DNA of 64,000 bases from the NCBI RefSeq assembly GCF_032854445.1, contig NC_088301.1, positions 46,249,116 through 46,313,115 on the forward strand, in the 5' to 3' direction. The stretch comes from Liolophura sinensis (taxonomy: Eukaryota > Mollusca > Polyplacophora > Chitonida > Chitonidae). Below the pieces are notes generated by a model. The model did not search any database. It was given only the letters and a program-made list of their open reading frames with translations, and had not been told where the DNA came from. The position numbers and the translations under genes are program-made. Shown in pieces: positions 25,501-41,100 of the stretch. Each line of letters opens with the position of its first letter. Within the stretch, counting starts at the first letter, position 1.

Positions 25501-28500
25501 AATGGAGATAGAAGTGAAAGATGGTCCCTGGTAAGAAAAAAGTTTCACTTAAAAAAATTATGGTGAAGTGCTGAAGGCATAATTTCTTCAATTTGAGCTT
25601 ACCTCAGACAACTGATTGTGCGCAATGTGAAATGTCTCGAGGCATGGCCAAGCCTTTCCACAGTTCTCCAGATTCAACTTGAAATGATAAAACACATCTG
25701 TTAGGTCTTTGGCGCGCATGATTAATCTTTACACAATGTATTGAAGTTTTTGTAAGATTAAAGCATTCACAAGAAAGTGAGAGTAAAGAAGTGTACCTCC
25801 AATATTCATGTATAAAGCTAAAAAATGATGTGATAAATCATAATTATGCAACCCAAATCTGATCACAGATAAAGCTTGTTCGATCATATTGGGTCCATCC
25901 GTTGCACCTTTAATTAATGACTAAAACAACTGTTACCTCTTTGATGTTATTTCTAGAAACCATCAGCTCCTTCAATAGCGAAGTCTTCCATAAACCAGGG
26001 GGAGGTAATCCTTGTAATCCATTCTCAGTCAGATTCACGGATCTCAAGCTGGTTAAATGGAAATCTTAACATTAATCGGTACATCCAAATATTTCTCCAT
26101 GTTCAATCAAGATTTAAAAGAAAACTAAATTGGGTGCAATGATGATCTGTCAACTGCTCCTAATGTACATAATATAACAACTTTGTATCAACATGTATCA
26201 AAGTTCTTGGAACTTTTTGATTGATATTTATACCACAGAAAAAGGGACTTTAATGTACAATGGTTCATGAAGGTGGCAAACACCAGGAAGATCCTGGTTG
26301 AAATACTTGCCCCCCTCATTACATCAAACAAAGCATAACAAGCATAAAAGCTCCTACCTTGGAAGTTCCAAGATGAACTTTGGCACAAACAGAGGCTCTT
26401 TTTCTGACAGATTGTTCTTACTTAAACAGAGCTTGTTTAGTCGGACTAAATTTTTGGCAATGTCCTCACTGGGCAGTTTCTCTGTAAGAAAACAGGTACA
26501 TGATACATTCTGGCTGGAGATTTAAAAGATATGAATATGATTATGGGCAATTCTTTTGCAGTAAATACTTGGGATTAACCCTTGGGATTAGGATCACAGC
26601 TCACAAATGGACACAATAACTTCTTTGGCAAAATAGTTCAGTGATATGCAATGAAGAACATGCTTACCGAGTTGGTTATTCATGGCCTCAAGTATCTCCA
26701 AACGGTTACACTCTGAGAGAAATACTTCTGGAATCTGTCTGATGTAGTTGTGGGAAAAATCCAACTTTTTTAAGCGTTTCAACATCAATGGTGCTTCAGG
26801 CAAACTCTGGATTTTATTCCTAAAAAGAAATGCACCAGACTACCTGAAATTTAAAATCTTCTTGCGCACATGATGAAAACCAATTCCTCTCAATTCGTTC
26901 TTTTTAAGTAAAAGGAATTTGCATTAATAAGTACATGTAACATCCCACCAACGTCCTAAAAAAACATCTTAAAAAAAAGAAAACGAGCACATTTTTCTCT
27001 TTTTGATGATATATGTAACTCTTTCATTCTCAATTCAGTGTGCATGTTAAAACTTCCACATGAATGTATTGTATAAAATGTCATTTCATACCCAGCTAAG
27101 AACAATTTCTCAAGGCCAGGCATGCATTCTCCTACCCACATTGGGAACTCAGGAAGCTGGTTGTAAGACAAGTTCAATTCTCGGATAGCAAAAGAGACTC
27201 CAAACATGTGACTATTGATGAGTGAAATCTGAAAATCAACAACAAAAGAATATGTGAGGACCATTATTGACTATCTTTACTTACACACACTTATTAAGAC
27301 TAGCTAGCCACATGGCCATGTTCATTAAAAAAGAAAAAATGTAAGTAAAACAAAGACAATTTCACAGAAAAACAGGGTATCCATTGCATCCTAATATCTG
27401 GCAGTGTGCAAATGAGTTTGTCACTAGTTTTCTGGAACATTTTACCTTTTAAAACAGTTTCTAATGTTGCCTCTCAAAAAATGTAAAAATGTGTATAACT
27501 TACCTTATTGTGAGACAAATCCAAAATTGTCAATGATGCACACTGAAACACTCCCATGGGAAAAATGTCAAGATTGTTACTCTTCAAATCCAGACACTTC
27601 AGTTCTGTCAAATACTGCAAACAGATACATTATCAACTAAAACCCTGTTTATTCTTTTTTTCTTCAGCAGAGTCATGACAGTTAGAACAACATACATGTA
27701 AATGTAAGTGGAAAAAGTTGTGAAGACTAGTGATTTCTATAATGCCTGTCAAAATTAAAAAAAAAAAACTCAAACTTTGTAACTCAGGTATACGATAACC
27801 ATGAAAAGTTTCTCTGTGTGGACAGCAACACCTCCTGATCTGATGACTTGTCGTCAATCCAATAAACAGGGTAATTTTTTTTCCAATTGCACTTCTGCCT
27901 CACCTTGAGGAATTCACTTGGTACGTCTTCAAGGTAGTTTTTGCTAAGATCCAGTTTTTCTAAAGAGTTCATGCTCTCAAGAAGTCCAGAGCCAGCAAGG
28001 ACCAGGAAAGACAAGGAGCGAATGTTATTGGCTGAAACATCCAGGCAGGTGACTCTGGTCTCCACAGGTGCAAACGAAGGCAAAGATCCTAGAGTGTTCG
28101 ATCTTTTTCGGTTCACATTATCTTGAACAAGGGAAAACAATACCAGAATTAGAAAACAAGTAAACTCGCAAAAAGAAGCAGAATTTTAAACATTTCAGTT
28201 GGTTGTATCCATGGAGTTGGACCCTGGCTGTACAGTGGCTTGAGGTACTTCCTTTATATGCTGTTAAGAGAAAATTCCTTATAAATATATATATAATAAA
28301 TTATATATAAAAATAACATCCGTGTACAATTGTAACTAAAGCTTAGCTACACTGCTATCCTGATAACTTCCAGCATAAATATATCTCTTAATTTCATGTT
28401 GAGTCTGAATTAAAAAATTCCATTTTTTTCCCCACACTGCTCGATCAGATATCTATCAGAACTATCTACCTTCCTCTGGATTGACATTTGAAGTTGGAAC

Positions 28501-31500
28501 AGGAACCAGGAATGTTGACCTTCTTGGTAGACCTGTTATTGGCAGTTCTGGATCAGAACCATCTTGTTTCTTCCTTCTGAAATCAGCGGAGAGCTCTGCA
28601 AACAATCACATACACAACAACTAAAGAAATGGCCCACACAGGAAGCTCCAATACACAGGCTAAAGCTAGAAAAAAATGATTTTCCACCCATGCAAAACTC
28701 AGTTACCAGATCAAGAGATAAACACATTTATTCTAGTCTAAATTCACTCTCCAATGCATTTATCTCACTTTCACCACAAATAGTTCAAGGAAGAAATCAC
28801 ATATTCCATTACATTTTATGAAAAGGGTGCAATACAGCTACTGTTACACATCTATCTGCGTCATGCACATGACCATATCATGTTCTAAGCAGTACATGCT
28901 GTGTTTCTAACAAGACTTCATCAATGTGATGAATTTATGAGGTTATTTGCCACAATGGAGTACAATGTAGAAACAGGAGAGTTTCTCTGTAACACCAGGT
29001 TCTAGTCTGAGCAACCTCTCCTTATTCTCAGATAAAATATTAACTTAAAAATGTTTTAATTAGTAGGATCCCACTTGGATTTTATCTTGTGTGACTACAC
29101 GGGACAGTAACCTTCACCTTCAAATGTCCTCTCTGTAATACTTCCTAGGGCACCTCTTGATGCCCTTCTTTGCCTGAATATCTTGGCAGGGGCTGGTACC
29201 TCAGAGAATGTGGGAATAGCTGGTAGACTAGGCCTCTGCATTACAACAAAACACAACACACCACAGTTGAAAGCTACAATGTAAATCACTGCACCCCAAA
29301 TCTTCATGTATGCAGATTCTGAGTTACTGTTCACTTTTTTTTTTATAATTTCTGAAATGTACAAGTGCATGTAATCAAATATTTACCAACATAACTGCCA
29401 TGTTTCCCTTTGTGTGAAGATAGAAATTTCTAAGCACCACACAGCTGTTTCCTAACTAAATCATCCATACAAGTACCATAACAATGAAAGAAGCATACAA
29501 AAATCTTTGCCATAATATTGCAAATGTAAGAGCCCCTATATAGTTAACGATGCATAACCACTACCATGGGGCACCAGGGAAAGTCCAGGCTGCCAAAAAC
29601 CATCAACTTTATTGCCTTCACCAGCTTTCAACAATGGGACAAGTTAAAGAGTTGGGGTACATGAAATTTGACAACTTACATGGACATGAAATGACATTTT
29701 CAGTCTTTATGGTTCTTCATATTTGAAATAGGTACAAACTTCAAAAAACAATATTGCTTAAATTGGTTCTAAATATATAATCCCTATGGTGATAGTTAGT
29801 TGATTGCTACTGTTATGCACTCTTTCATATTAATGTCTAATATTGTTAAAATATAGATACATCAAATGAGGATGCGTACATTATTGAATTCAATAATACA
29901 TAAGACTTTCATAGAGTTAATTATTGACAAGAATGTTTCATTTTTTCGTGTTTGCTTTGAATATAGGACTAACCCTCCACGTGTGTCACAAGATCTTTTG
30001 AAAACAAAATTTGCATCAACAATTAAAAATGAACTGAAGTATAATCACTAATACTAATTAAAATAAAAGGTCTCCATATATTCAGATGCAAAATGTTCCC
30101 TGAGAATAAGATCAAGAAAAGATTTGTTATCCAATAGTAAGGTTAGTTATATTCAGATCACGGTTTATAGCACAGCATAAGAAAAGTTCAGAAAGATTCA
30201 GTCTAGTCACATGGTGAATGCATGTAATTATGTTACAGATCATGAAATCAATAAAGGCAGCACATATGTAAGACAAACAGACAGATGGACTGAGGAAGAA
30301 ACAAGTGGCAAAATTAATGCTGGACCCATTTCCACGGACATGCAATTATTTGTTTACTGGTTTTACCTAGAATGGGCATTATGTACATACACAGGAGTGT
30401 TTCCATAGAAACAAGGCCCTGGGATCAAGAAGCTGTCTTAGACTTATTATTAAGTTCTAAGACTTAGTCATAAATATATAATCACTATATATACTTGTGG
30501 TACGTATTACTGGTTGGATTTGAACTTACATGCAAATTTTCATTTCTAACCACAAAAACAATGCCTAAAACAACTCTTAGAATTTAAAAAAATAAGGTGA
30601 GACATAATTTTAGTTCAGTAAACCATTTTGAAGTCTGACTTAGTCTAAGAATGCTTTGTGATCATGGGGCCTGGTCACTATAACACAGATGTTTATCTAT
30701 AGTCAATCTATGAAACAGTAACAATTTTTTATATATCGGACCAGAATTTACTCCCCTCAGTGGATCAATCAGGTGTGGCAAAATCATACAGGTGAATACA
30801 GGTGTCAATGTTAGGGATGTGGAAATACACATGAAATCACATGGACTATCACAAACACAACTGCATGTCCGAGTAAACGCAGTGTTAGCCACATTGCCAC
30901 TGTAGCTTCCGATGACAAGTGTTAGTCAAGCATTTTTATGTCTGATGACAATATGTGACTCAGCAATATCATTCAATGCACACATATGTTTAGTTTATAA
31001 AAGTCATCAGGCCTAAAAATGTTAACTTTTACTGTACATGAGAATTTCCGAATACGTAGGAAGAGATGAGGTTTTGATTTTAAATTCTTACCAACCGACA
31101 ACATTCACAAAGCCTGCCACAGGCCATGGCTCTTCTCTGAAAAAAGACGGCCTATCAATTGGAATATCTGCTGTCAGGCCATGCAAATTACCAACATATA
31201 GATGTGAAAAAAATATTAAAATATTAAATATTTCCCATAAGGCCATCATTAAAAAAAATTCTCTGCTGTGCATAATATAACAATATTACAAAGAAATAAG
31301 GTAGTTTGATATGGAATTTTTTTTTTCAATTCTAGCAAACAAAACTCTCAACATCCCAACAGAAATTTGATTAGGGCTATCTTTTGAGAGTGGGTAGGGT
31401 TACTCACAACAAACATATTTTTAATGATGGCCTAATCATACAACATGATAAATCTAAATCAAAAGTCAGCCAGAAAAATTTGAAACATTTCTCCCTAAAT

Positions 31501-32067
31501 TTCTTCATGATATGTCAGGTCTTTTTTACAACTAATTGTCCCCTAAAGATACTTACTCTTCCTCTCCTTGGGCGCCCCATGCTGGAACTCAAAGAGAAGT
31601 ACCCAGACTCTGCCGACACCGTTAGATTGAGAAAGAGGCTGGATTCTGCCAGCAATGGGTTACTCTCTGGAGAAGTATCCTTGCGTTTCCACGATGCCTG
31701 AACTGTCAACAAACACATTGTGGAGTTGTAAACACACAGCTCAATCGTTGATGCTGTTCACACGACAGTTCTTTTATTCTTTTTCCATATTCACAAACTT
31801 TCTAAATCAGCTTCGAGAACAATGTTATTTATAAGAAAATTTAGAGAAAAATTAATTTACGAAGCTTTCAGAAAGTGGGACGAGCAAACAATGTACATGT
31901 AGATTTATACCGACATCAGTCTCATTCAAAAGCAGCTTATAATAAAAAAATCATAATAAAACACCAGTTTTATTTTGTGTTTTACAGGCAAGCCGACACT
32001 AAAAATATATCCAAAAATGGTATAAAATACAACCTTTCAAAGCTTTCCAATCATGTAAAAACATCTT

Positions 32068-32100
<33 letters not shown>

Positions 32101-35100
32101 CAGCTGATTTTCCACATATTAGATGACTTTCAAGATTTATTTTTATACCCTCTTCTGACATAGGGTAAGGTAAAGAGTTATTCTACATTTAAAACAACAA
32201 TTTAAATTGGTGTGGCCTGATGTGGCAATATATCATTCATTACTGTAATTCTTCAACCTTTTCACATGTTTGCAAGATGTTTATTCAAGCATATTTTGTA
32301 GGCTTCATTGAGTGTTGACTAAATTTATACTTGTGAAGCCCTGAAATTTAGACAATTCAACCCATGTAGTTTTATCCCTAAAATCAAAATTAAAAATGTG
32401 CATCAATTGCACTGAAAGTTGCTCTTTCATATGCAAATTCTCAGCAAAAGTTGTTTTTTTTCTATTTTTTCCATTATCGAAAGCTATGCAATTCCGCTGA
32501 ATATTCACAAAAAAGTACATTTCTGGATCAAAGTTGAATTCAAACTTACCAGCTCTGATGGTCACAGGGAGGAATGTCTGGTCTGGGGTCAGCCTGGGAT
32601 CATTCAGGCTGTAGGGCACATTGGATCCAGATAGAGTGGTGTTTTTCCAGTCTTCATACTCGCCATCCATTAGCTTGAAGCTGGGGTATACATCTACGGG
32701 TGACAATATAAACAAACAGTACATACCAGTGTATTACATGTACATCAAAAGGACTGGAAGAAAGTTAATACCCCAGAATACATGTTTTCTGTACTAAATG
32801 ATCTAAAAACCAGAAACATGATATACCTTTAAACTCTAAACTTTTCAGATAAAAACAATTACTTTAGTGAACTAGTAATCTAAAACTAGATAAACAAATT
32901 AAAATTCAAAAATGTGTACAAATCTGTATTAAAAAAAAACAGATTAATACGTACCTCCTTCATCCAACAAAAGGTATTTCTCCTCTGTAGGTGTCCCGAC
33001 AGGTGTGCTTTCTCGAGTCTGACTTGAGTCCCCTGTTCCACCCCTAGGCCGCTTAGGGGCAAACAGTCTCTTAATGCCTGGCCTCTTTGTAGTTGGAAGG
33101 TCAAGTCTCTTTGTGGTGGGACTGGAACCTGATTAAGGAAACAGACATCCACATACAAGATGAATGCATTTGAATTTCCCCCAAACACTTCAAACTGAAA
33201 AATGTTTAAATGTGTTGAGCTGAAACCAAATGAACTAATTTCTAAATTGTGTTAATAATTTTATTCTAACAATACAGGGCTTAGTTGTGAGTATTAGCTA
33301 ATACTGATATGAAGTCAAATTTAATATTTAAAATATTAGACAAACTCAGCAGCCAATGCAGTTATTCAAAGTCATACTGTAACACTAGCAGATTTAGTTT
33401 ATGTTTTAATTCATTGGCAAAAAATTTTCTTGAGGCTAAGAACAAAATTAAGGACTTGGCTTATAGTTAAAACCTGTATTAAGTCTTAAACCAGTTTGAA
33501 CAGCCGGGCCCAAGTGTTCACATAATATTAATATGCTCACAATGTCTTCGAGGGATTTATCTTTGATTTTGAAAATATAAGAATGAAACAAAATCGAAAG
33601 AGAAATGACAGGTGCAAATAAAATAATTTAAGATAACAAATACCCTTCAAAACATTAGCCTACCTATGGTTCCTAGATCAGTGTTAGACAGAGCATGTCC
33701 AATTCCCTCTAATCTTTCCCTGGGGTATCGATATAAGGTATGATCCAGCAGAAGTGGCTTGTCTTTCAGAAAATGCAGCCGCTTCTCAATTCTTTCTTCA
33801 CTGCTTTTGACCTTTACTGCCATTTTGCGCCCAGCATCTATTCAAACAAACTTGCAATAAATACATATATATAGCAGAGAAAAAATAACAACACTTTAAC
33901 CTTGACTTTAAGCATGGAGAACCAATGCTGATTGACTGCATGATGGTGGAAACAGGGGTTTCTCCATTAAAACTTACAGCTTCCTTACATCTGATTAAAG
34001 ACAGAAATCTCCAGTTCCTAAAATTCTGTCTGCCCTGTAGGCTTGACTATCTTGTCAAACAATCAAGGTAGATACTGTTTTTCTCTTGTAGATTACAGTT
34101 ATGTTCGCCACCAGAGGGCTAAATCTTATTGTGGTTCATAAAACATAGCCCTACTGGTCTGAACTGATGTGTAACAATGATATTAAAATCTTCAAACCAT
34201 AACAAATTATCTAAGATGAATTTGCATATTCAAGAGGGAAAAAATCGGCAAGAGGGAATAAAAGCCTAAAAGTTCTAAATTGTTTAATGAACTCTGAACT
34301 CAAGTTACCGGACATTTCTGGTGTAATCAGTTCCTCTACTACAGTGGGGGCCAACCACTCCGGCTGAAGGTCACCCAGCCCAAGGTTGCCCCATGACACA
34401 ATGCCACCTGTAACAATAAGCAAACTCTGCTTAATTCGACAGAAGCAGATTATAAATTATGTCATGTATTTAAAAATAAATTTACAGTTCTTGTACAATT
34501 AAACATGTATAACAGACTGAAATGCTTTCAGTGTTCTAAATACAATTATATGCATTATTCACCATACTAAAGATGTCTGGGCCCAGTTGCTTCTCAGTAT
34601 ACATAAGGTCCACTAAGTCCCCTAGAAGTTTGTCATATTGTATATTTCATCATGGACATGCACGGATGTTAGAAGCAGACCCAAAAGTGTGATAATAGCC
34701 AGATTACCTTCGCGATCATGGCCCAGATATTTTAGCAGGAGTCCCGTGATCACATGTGACTTGTTGTCCATGCTCAACTTTAAGGCTGTCTGTATGTCAG
34801 AGATACCCTAGAAGAAAAAGAAACGAACGATTTCAAATCAGAATCAAGCAACATATGTCACTTGATAAATGCTGGACTACAGTATTTTGTGGGCCTTTTA
34901 AATTTTATGTCTCCAAAATAGAATTCAGCATACATATTAATGAAATTTTTATTAACACTTAGTCAAAATTTCATACAGCCACATCTTATATTGTATTATA
35001 TTTTTTTCTATTTCACTTATGCGATGAAGGCCAGAATTATGGTGTGCGTAAACCTGGCAGAGCATGGGGGAAACCCACAACCATCCGCAGGTTGCTGGGA

Positions 35101-38100
35101 GACCTTCCCTCATACAGCCAGAGAGGAAGCCATAAACATTACATGGAGACAGCCCTTATTCTATGTTTCTAAAGACAGTTCATAACCACATATATGCTTT
35201 AGAAATATGAGACAAGTAAATTTGATGTTTTTGATGGAAGTTGTTCAATTTAGTGGAAAATTAACCACGATTCTTTCGTCATCTGTCTACCATCTGCATG
35301 TGTGGAGTGTTTAGTTAGCGTTTCCTCTAAGAGGTTTTGCCAAAGTATCTGCAATTTCAACTTACTGCATTCGTGAAAGTTTGAGATCAGTATTCTGTTC
35401 ATGTCTACCAACTTGAAACCAATAGTATTATTAATTAACCCAAAACTTTTAAATGGTGAAATTTGATTTCACATGTCTTGATATTGTAAGTCCAATGAAC
35501 ATTGAAGTTATTCATGAATTTAAACTATTAAGTTATTATCCTATAATTTTATCGATGAAACTTGCAGTTGCATAAAACAAAATAGAATTTTAAAATTAAT
35601 TTCATTTTCTGATAACCATGACAATATCTTCGAATAATAAAAGATGTGCTGCAGAAGTTTCTTTGATAAGGTAAGCATTTGGGAACTGTGATGACAATTA
35701 ACACACCTGTCGGAGGAGAAACCTGACCATATCTTCATCATTCCTCTGACACGCCAAGCAGAGTGGGGCACACCTGCCTTGGCCATAGTTGACATCAGCT
35801 CCAAGCTCCACAAGACATTCCACAGCCTACACACAAACACAGAGCAAGGTCAAGGGTCCAACACAGCCAGCCTATGCTTTAATCATCTGAGCCAGAAAGA
35901 GCTTTCAGGGTATTTTTAACACACAGAAAAATAACCTTTAATTCCATTGTTTAATGAGTTTAATGAACATAATGAAATTGTCGGGTTAAATATTCAAGTT
36001 TTTTGGAAAAACACACTAATTAGAATAATGGGCACCGTATTCATGAAAGGTTCAAGGATACTTGAAAAGAAACTCCAAAACATAGATTATGCCTTGTTGG
36101 AAAAAAAAAACTAAAAAGCCAAAAAAAAAAAAAATTATTAGAATACATGTTTGTATATATTTATGTATTTCATATCTCTTAATAACCCTTCTGTTTCATG
36201 AATATTTTTTGGCAATGCTCAAAAATAACATTATCTTACAGGGACCACTTTATGTAAGTAGTGCCCCACAATCTGGGCTCTCCCCCAACAATGTTGTTTC
36301 CCGATGGCTATACCAATTTCCAGACCCACTGTCGTATAAGTGAAATATTCTTCAGTACGGTGTAAAACGCCTATCGAATAAATAAATAATTTCCAGACTG
36401 ACCACTGAGGCTTTAGGAAAACTGTAGTTTAAAGCCATTTTCAGCACCCAAGAAGAAAGACAGGAAGATTCTTCTCTTTTTTTTTCAAGTTAAAACACGC
36501 GCGTTGATCAAAAAACTGCATAACAGGAAATAAAAATAACTGTTTCATGTATAATTGAACATATTCCTGACACCAAAAAATGCAGTGTGCATGCTTGTGT
36601 GTACTTCTTCATACTCCTTTACACTACTGTATATGCCTTTACCTCAAGAGGGCCGCTCTCACACATGGAAAGCAGCATTTTTGAGTTTAGGTTTCCCACA
36701 GTGCCAAGGTTATACAGACACTCACTGGCTAGGTCTGGAATTCCTGTTTCATTAAAAGAAAAGACAACAAAGTGATTTCTGAAGAGTGGTCCATACAGAC
36801 CTTAATGGGCATAGGCATTTTTTATTAAGTGTTTGATAACTTTCTAAATCACCTTTTAATCTAGAATTCTTATGAGGTCAAGGGATGCACCATTTTAGAC
36901 AAATCAGGAACACAATGTTGTGTCATCCATACACTACGCTCTTCAATATTGGTGGTGTGACACTCCTTTGTTGTGCAAAATACAGTCCCTATCATCATTA
37001 CAAATGTATGAGTGACATTTTTTTGTACTTTAAATGTGATACATATACAGATTTGGTCTAGATTTTTTTAAACAATTAAAAAAACAATAAAACTAAAAAT
37101 ACATTTATTGTCAAGAAACTCATTTCCACATGTCTTTAATTTTTGGGTCCGATTTGATTTTAAAATCTGCTTAAAAGTGCAATTAATTTATCTGAACATT
37201 CAGCTGGGACAATATTCTGGGACAAATCGCTTAATGGAAAGGTGAGTATTAAGCCACATTGTTTTAGCAAATTAGCGCAGGCAGATGACAACAGCTCTTT
37301 ACTTCACTTTTAATGGCTATGAACTTAGCAATCTCACCACTACTATCATCTGTCTGGGAGAGAAGACGGAACAGTGTCTGATGACAACCCTGCTCAACAA
37401 TCACACAACTCATCAACTTGCTCTTCTCTGAAAGAAGCTGTAATGCCACACATCCCTGTCAACACAGAATGAACAGATTACACGCTGCTTCTAAAAAGTT
37501 ATCATACTGCACATAAAACAAAACATACTTAATAAAGGGTTCAACGTGTAAACAGAAATACATGCACTGCATGTATGATACCCCAACTAATGTCTCTTAA
37601 AAGCCAACTACCCCATCCCCTCTCCTCTCACCCCCACCACAATACAGACACTCTTTGATCTTAAAGTGTTACTATCTTACCTCTGCCTGAATCGAGAGGT
37701 TGGAGCGAAAACGGCTCATTGCTTCATCAACCGTTTTAGCAAGTCTCCTACACTGGTCCTCCAATTCCAGCTGGTTTTCATCAGACAGTAGCTGCATCAA
37801 GATCAGCCCTTTCTTCTGTATGTCTGACAATACCACATCATATCACTACCATGGTACCAAAATTATGAAATTGCTTTAAGCTTGATATTTAGCTACCAAT
37901 TAAATTTAATAGTAATTTAGTTTCTCTTTCTGAACGAAGGTGAACAAGCTTTCACTCACCATTTAATTGGAAACTGTTAGCAGTTAGCCAACAATGCAAG
38001 AAACTGAACTACACAAGAAATATATTCACAAGTTGTAAGTGAAGTGAACATAAATAATCCCAAATGAAATTTTTCATGAACTAATGATCTATATATGTAA

Positions 38101-41100
38101 TGTCTAGTTCTGAATACATACAAACGTTGTTAGGAAACAGTGTCATTGTGTTGACTACACGCCTCAGTGACTCCGAGTAGTTTAAAACTTGTGGCCCACT
38201 GGCTACAACAGAAAAAAAAAAACAAACAAATTAAATCACATCAGAAAGAGTATGCATCTGAAAATTCATATTCACACCAATCACTTTCCCACAAACATTT
38301 TACACAAACAAAGATTCCATCTGCCTATAATTTGTTTCTAAATTAGAAAGTAAAAATGTTCACAAAGAAAACGTATTACCTGCTCCACATAACACTGTCA
38401 GAGTTTCTATTGCGACCTCATGGAGGATTGGACTATGTTGCACTGTATCCATGGCAGCCAGAACCTTACGCTGAACACCTTCTCTGACACACTGATTCCT
38501 TACTTCACCTTAAACCACAAAATATGAGTTGCTTAAAAAACTTATCGGGCAAATTAAGACATACATGGAGTTTACCTGAGAGGTATGGTAATAAAGGCCT
38601 CTTATATTATTTTCTTGGGGTATTAATTCAAAAACTAATTCAATGAAAGGGATGGGGATGGGATTAGGACAGCATGTGCTTCCATTCATGCCATGCAAGC
38701 ACTTTCAGAAATTCTAGAGTGGCACTCCGGACAGGAATTATACGTAAAATATGTGAAGCGTTTTTTCATTACTTTCTGCATTACTGGCTTAAATATTGAA
38801 CCTTAACCATCATCCTTTAACAGTTTTGTTTCACACTTTCACCCATGTGACCTTGTTATGATGGGAATATTTTTATCTGCATATATACAGACTACGCCAT
38901 GTGAAATACAGGCTGTATTGCACTTACTGACATCTGCAAGACATGCAATTAAAGAGAATATTTCCAGCTGGACCCCGAGGTCTAGAGCATATGACTCAAT
39001 CAAAGGGATGAGGTAAGACAAGGCGTTATAATCAGACACCTGCTCTTTATTCTTTTCGCTGAAGAAAAAAGAAAGAAAAAGTAACATTTTCTAGTTTGTC
39101 CATGTCAAAAGATACTGCATTGTCTGTTATCATTTGGTGGTGGTCACCATGCAACTTGCTGCAAATCATCCACTCTAGTTAGCCCAGTAACAACCATTTG
39201 GCTAATCCAGGAAATCCATTTATTCTGATGCCTCAATTATAAACTTCCAACGAGAGTTCAAGTGAACACAACATATGCCCCAGCAAACACATTTGTTTGA
39301 AATGTATAAAAGAATACCAGCAGCACTGTGGTGAGTATAATCACTGAGGGGAATCTTCATGGGTGTTGATGATAGGTATGTGGTTACCATGACAACTGCG
39401 CAAGTGAACAAATGTGTCCACCACAAATGAAAACTTTATGCAGAACACAGTTGGAGTTGTAGCCCGGACACGAAATTTCTATTTATATAGTACATATAAG
39501 GAAAACAGCTACCATGTCACCATGAGAACCATGAAAATGGAGAAATGTAAGTTGTGACATATCATCATCTGTGTATGTTTGTATCCATCAAAAATTAAAA
39601 CTCTGTGTGAAAAACAGTTGGACTTACAGCCTGAACACAAAATCATATCTATTAATAATGTATATGCAAGGAAATATGGTTATCTGGTTACCATGACAAC
39701 TGCGAAAATGGACAAATGTGAGTCGCGACACATTGTCATCTGTGTTTCTGTGTATCCACCAAAAACTAAAACTCTATGTGGAAAACTGTTGGAGATATCT
39801 TCGACACAAAATCATATGTATTTATACAGAATACATAGAGAAATGGTAATCTGGTAACCATGACAACAGCGCAAATGGACAAATGTGTCGCGACACATCG
39901 TCATCTGTGTATGTATGGATCCACCAAAAATTAAAACTATGTTAAAAATTGTTGGAGTTATAGTGCGGACATGAATACGGACGGACGGATCATTGGACAC
40001 ACAAATCGCTACAACACAATATGCTCCATCTACCAGCAGTGTCCTATAAAAACTGGATAAGCTGTTTCTCTACAACATGTATTGCAAAATCAGTTTGTCA
40101 CCAAAAATTTTTTTTCTCCCTGAAATGGATAAATATCACTGCTTCTAAATCACAACTAAAGTAGTTAATTAAGCTTATCAAATTCTGATAAATGTCATAA
40201 AATGAAGTTGTCACCCATACAAAAGTAAGCTCACTGGTCACAAGAAGTACTACCTGAAGATGCAGAGTCCCCGCAAAGCTTTACAGCATGCCTCCACAAT
40301 TCTGGGATCGTGACGCAGAGATTTCAACCGCTCCACAACAGCAATATAAGCATTCTTGTCCATCAACAGCTTGCAAATGTTTTCTGCAGTGAAGATGATA
40401 ATCGCAAGTTATGATACTACAGGGTATTACCTTACATTGGTTAATTTCCCCATATCTGGGGTATAGCATGTATCAATACTCTATCCCATCTTCCATAACT
40501 GTAACAAAATTACAATGACAAACTGATTCATGTTACATTATGTAGATAAGTTTTTAAGCACATTACTTTGACTCATCAATCAATTTAATTTATCTGATGT
40601 CTATCCTCGCTATCAACACTGATCTTAAGATGTTGATATATTCACAGTGCAGGCTAACTACACTACCATGCTTCATACATAAACCTCCGACATTATGCCA
40701 TATCCTATAACAAATAGTTAACAAATGGTATACCAGTGCTTTGCTTATTTCTCTCTCAACATCAGTGTCTTCAAAATTCCTATCTTTATCATTAGTCAGA
40801 TTAAAAAAAACAAGAATTCCCTACCGACCCTGCTTTTGCTAATATGGCCTAGTTATACCCAAAAAAGAATTTTTTTTAGGAAAGGCTAATTAACAGGTTG
40901 TTGGCAGACCAACGAAAGCATCTTTAGAAAAGTTCCCATCCATTTTACATCAGTCTTGTGTATTTATATACTAGTAAAGCCGTACATGTTGTACTGAACA
41001 ACTCTGAAGCTGAAGTAAGAAAACATGTGCATTAAGATGTAATATTTGAAGTAGAATATTAATACTTTTCTTAGTTTCTCGAAGGGCTTACATACAAGTG

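Noticed and set aside
24933-25511. 192-codon plus-strand open frame
   Set aside because: Antisense to LRR and ROC exons 34 and 35 of the minus-strand gene; no independent support.
33240-33515. Full MITE between 33.24 and 33.52 kb
   Set aside because: Only the right end matches family 2; the left partner is too weak to call.
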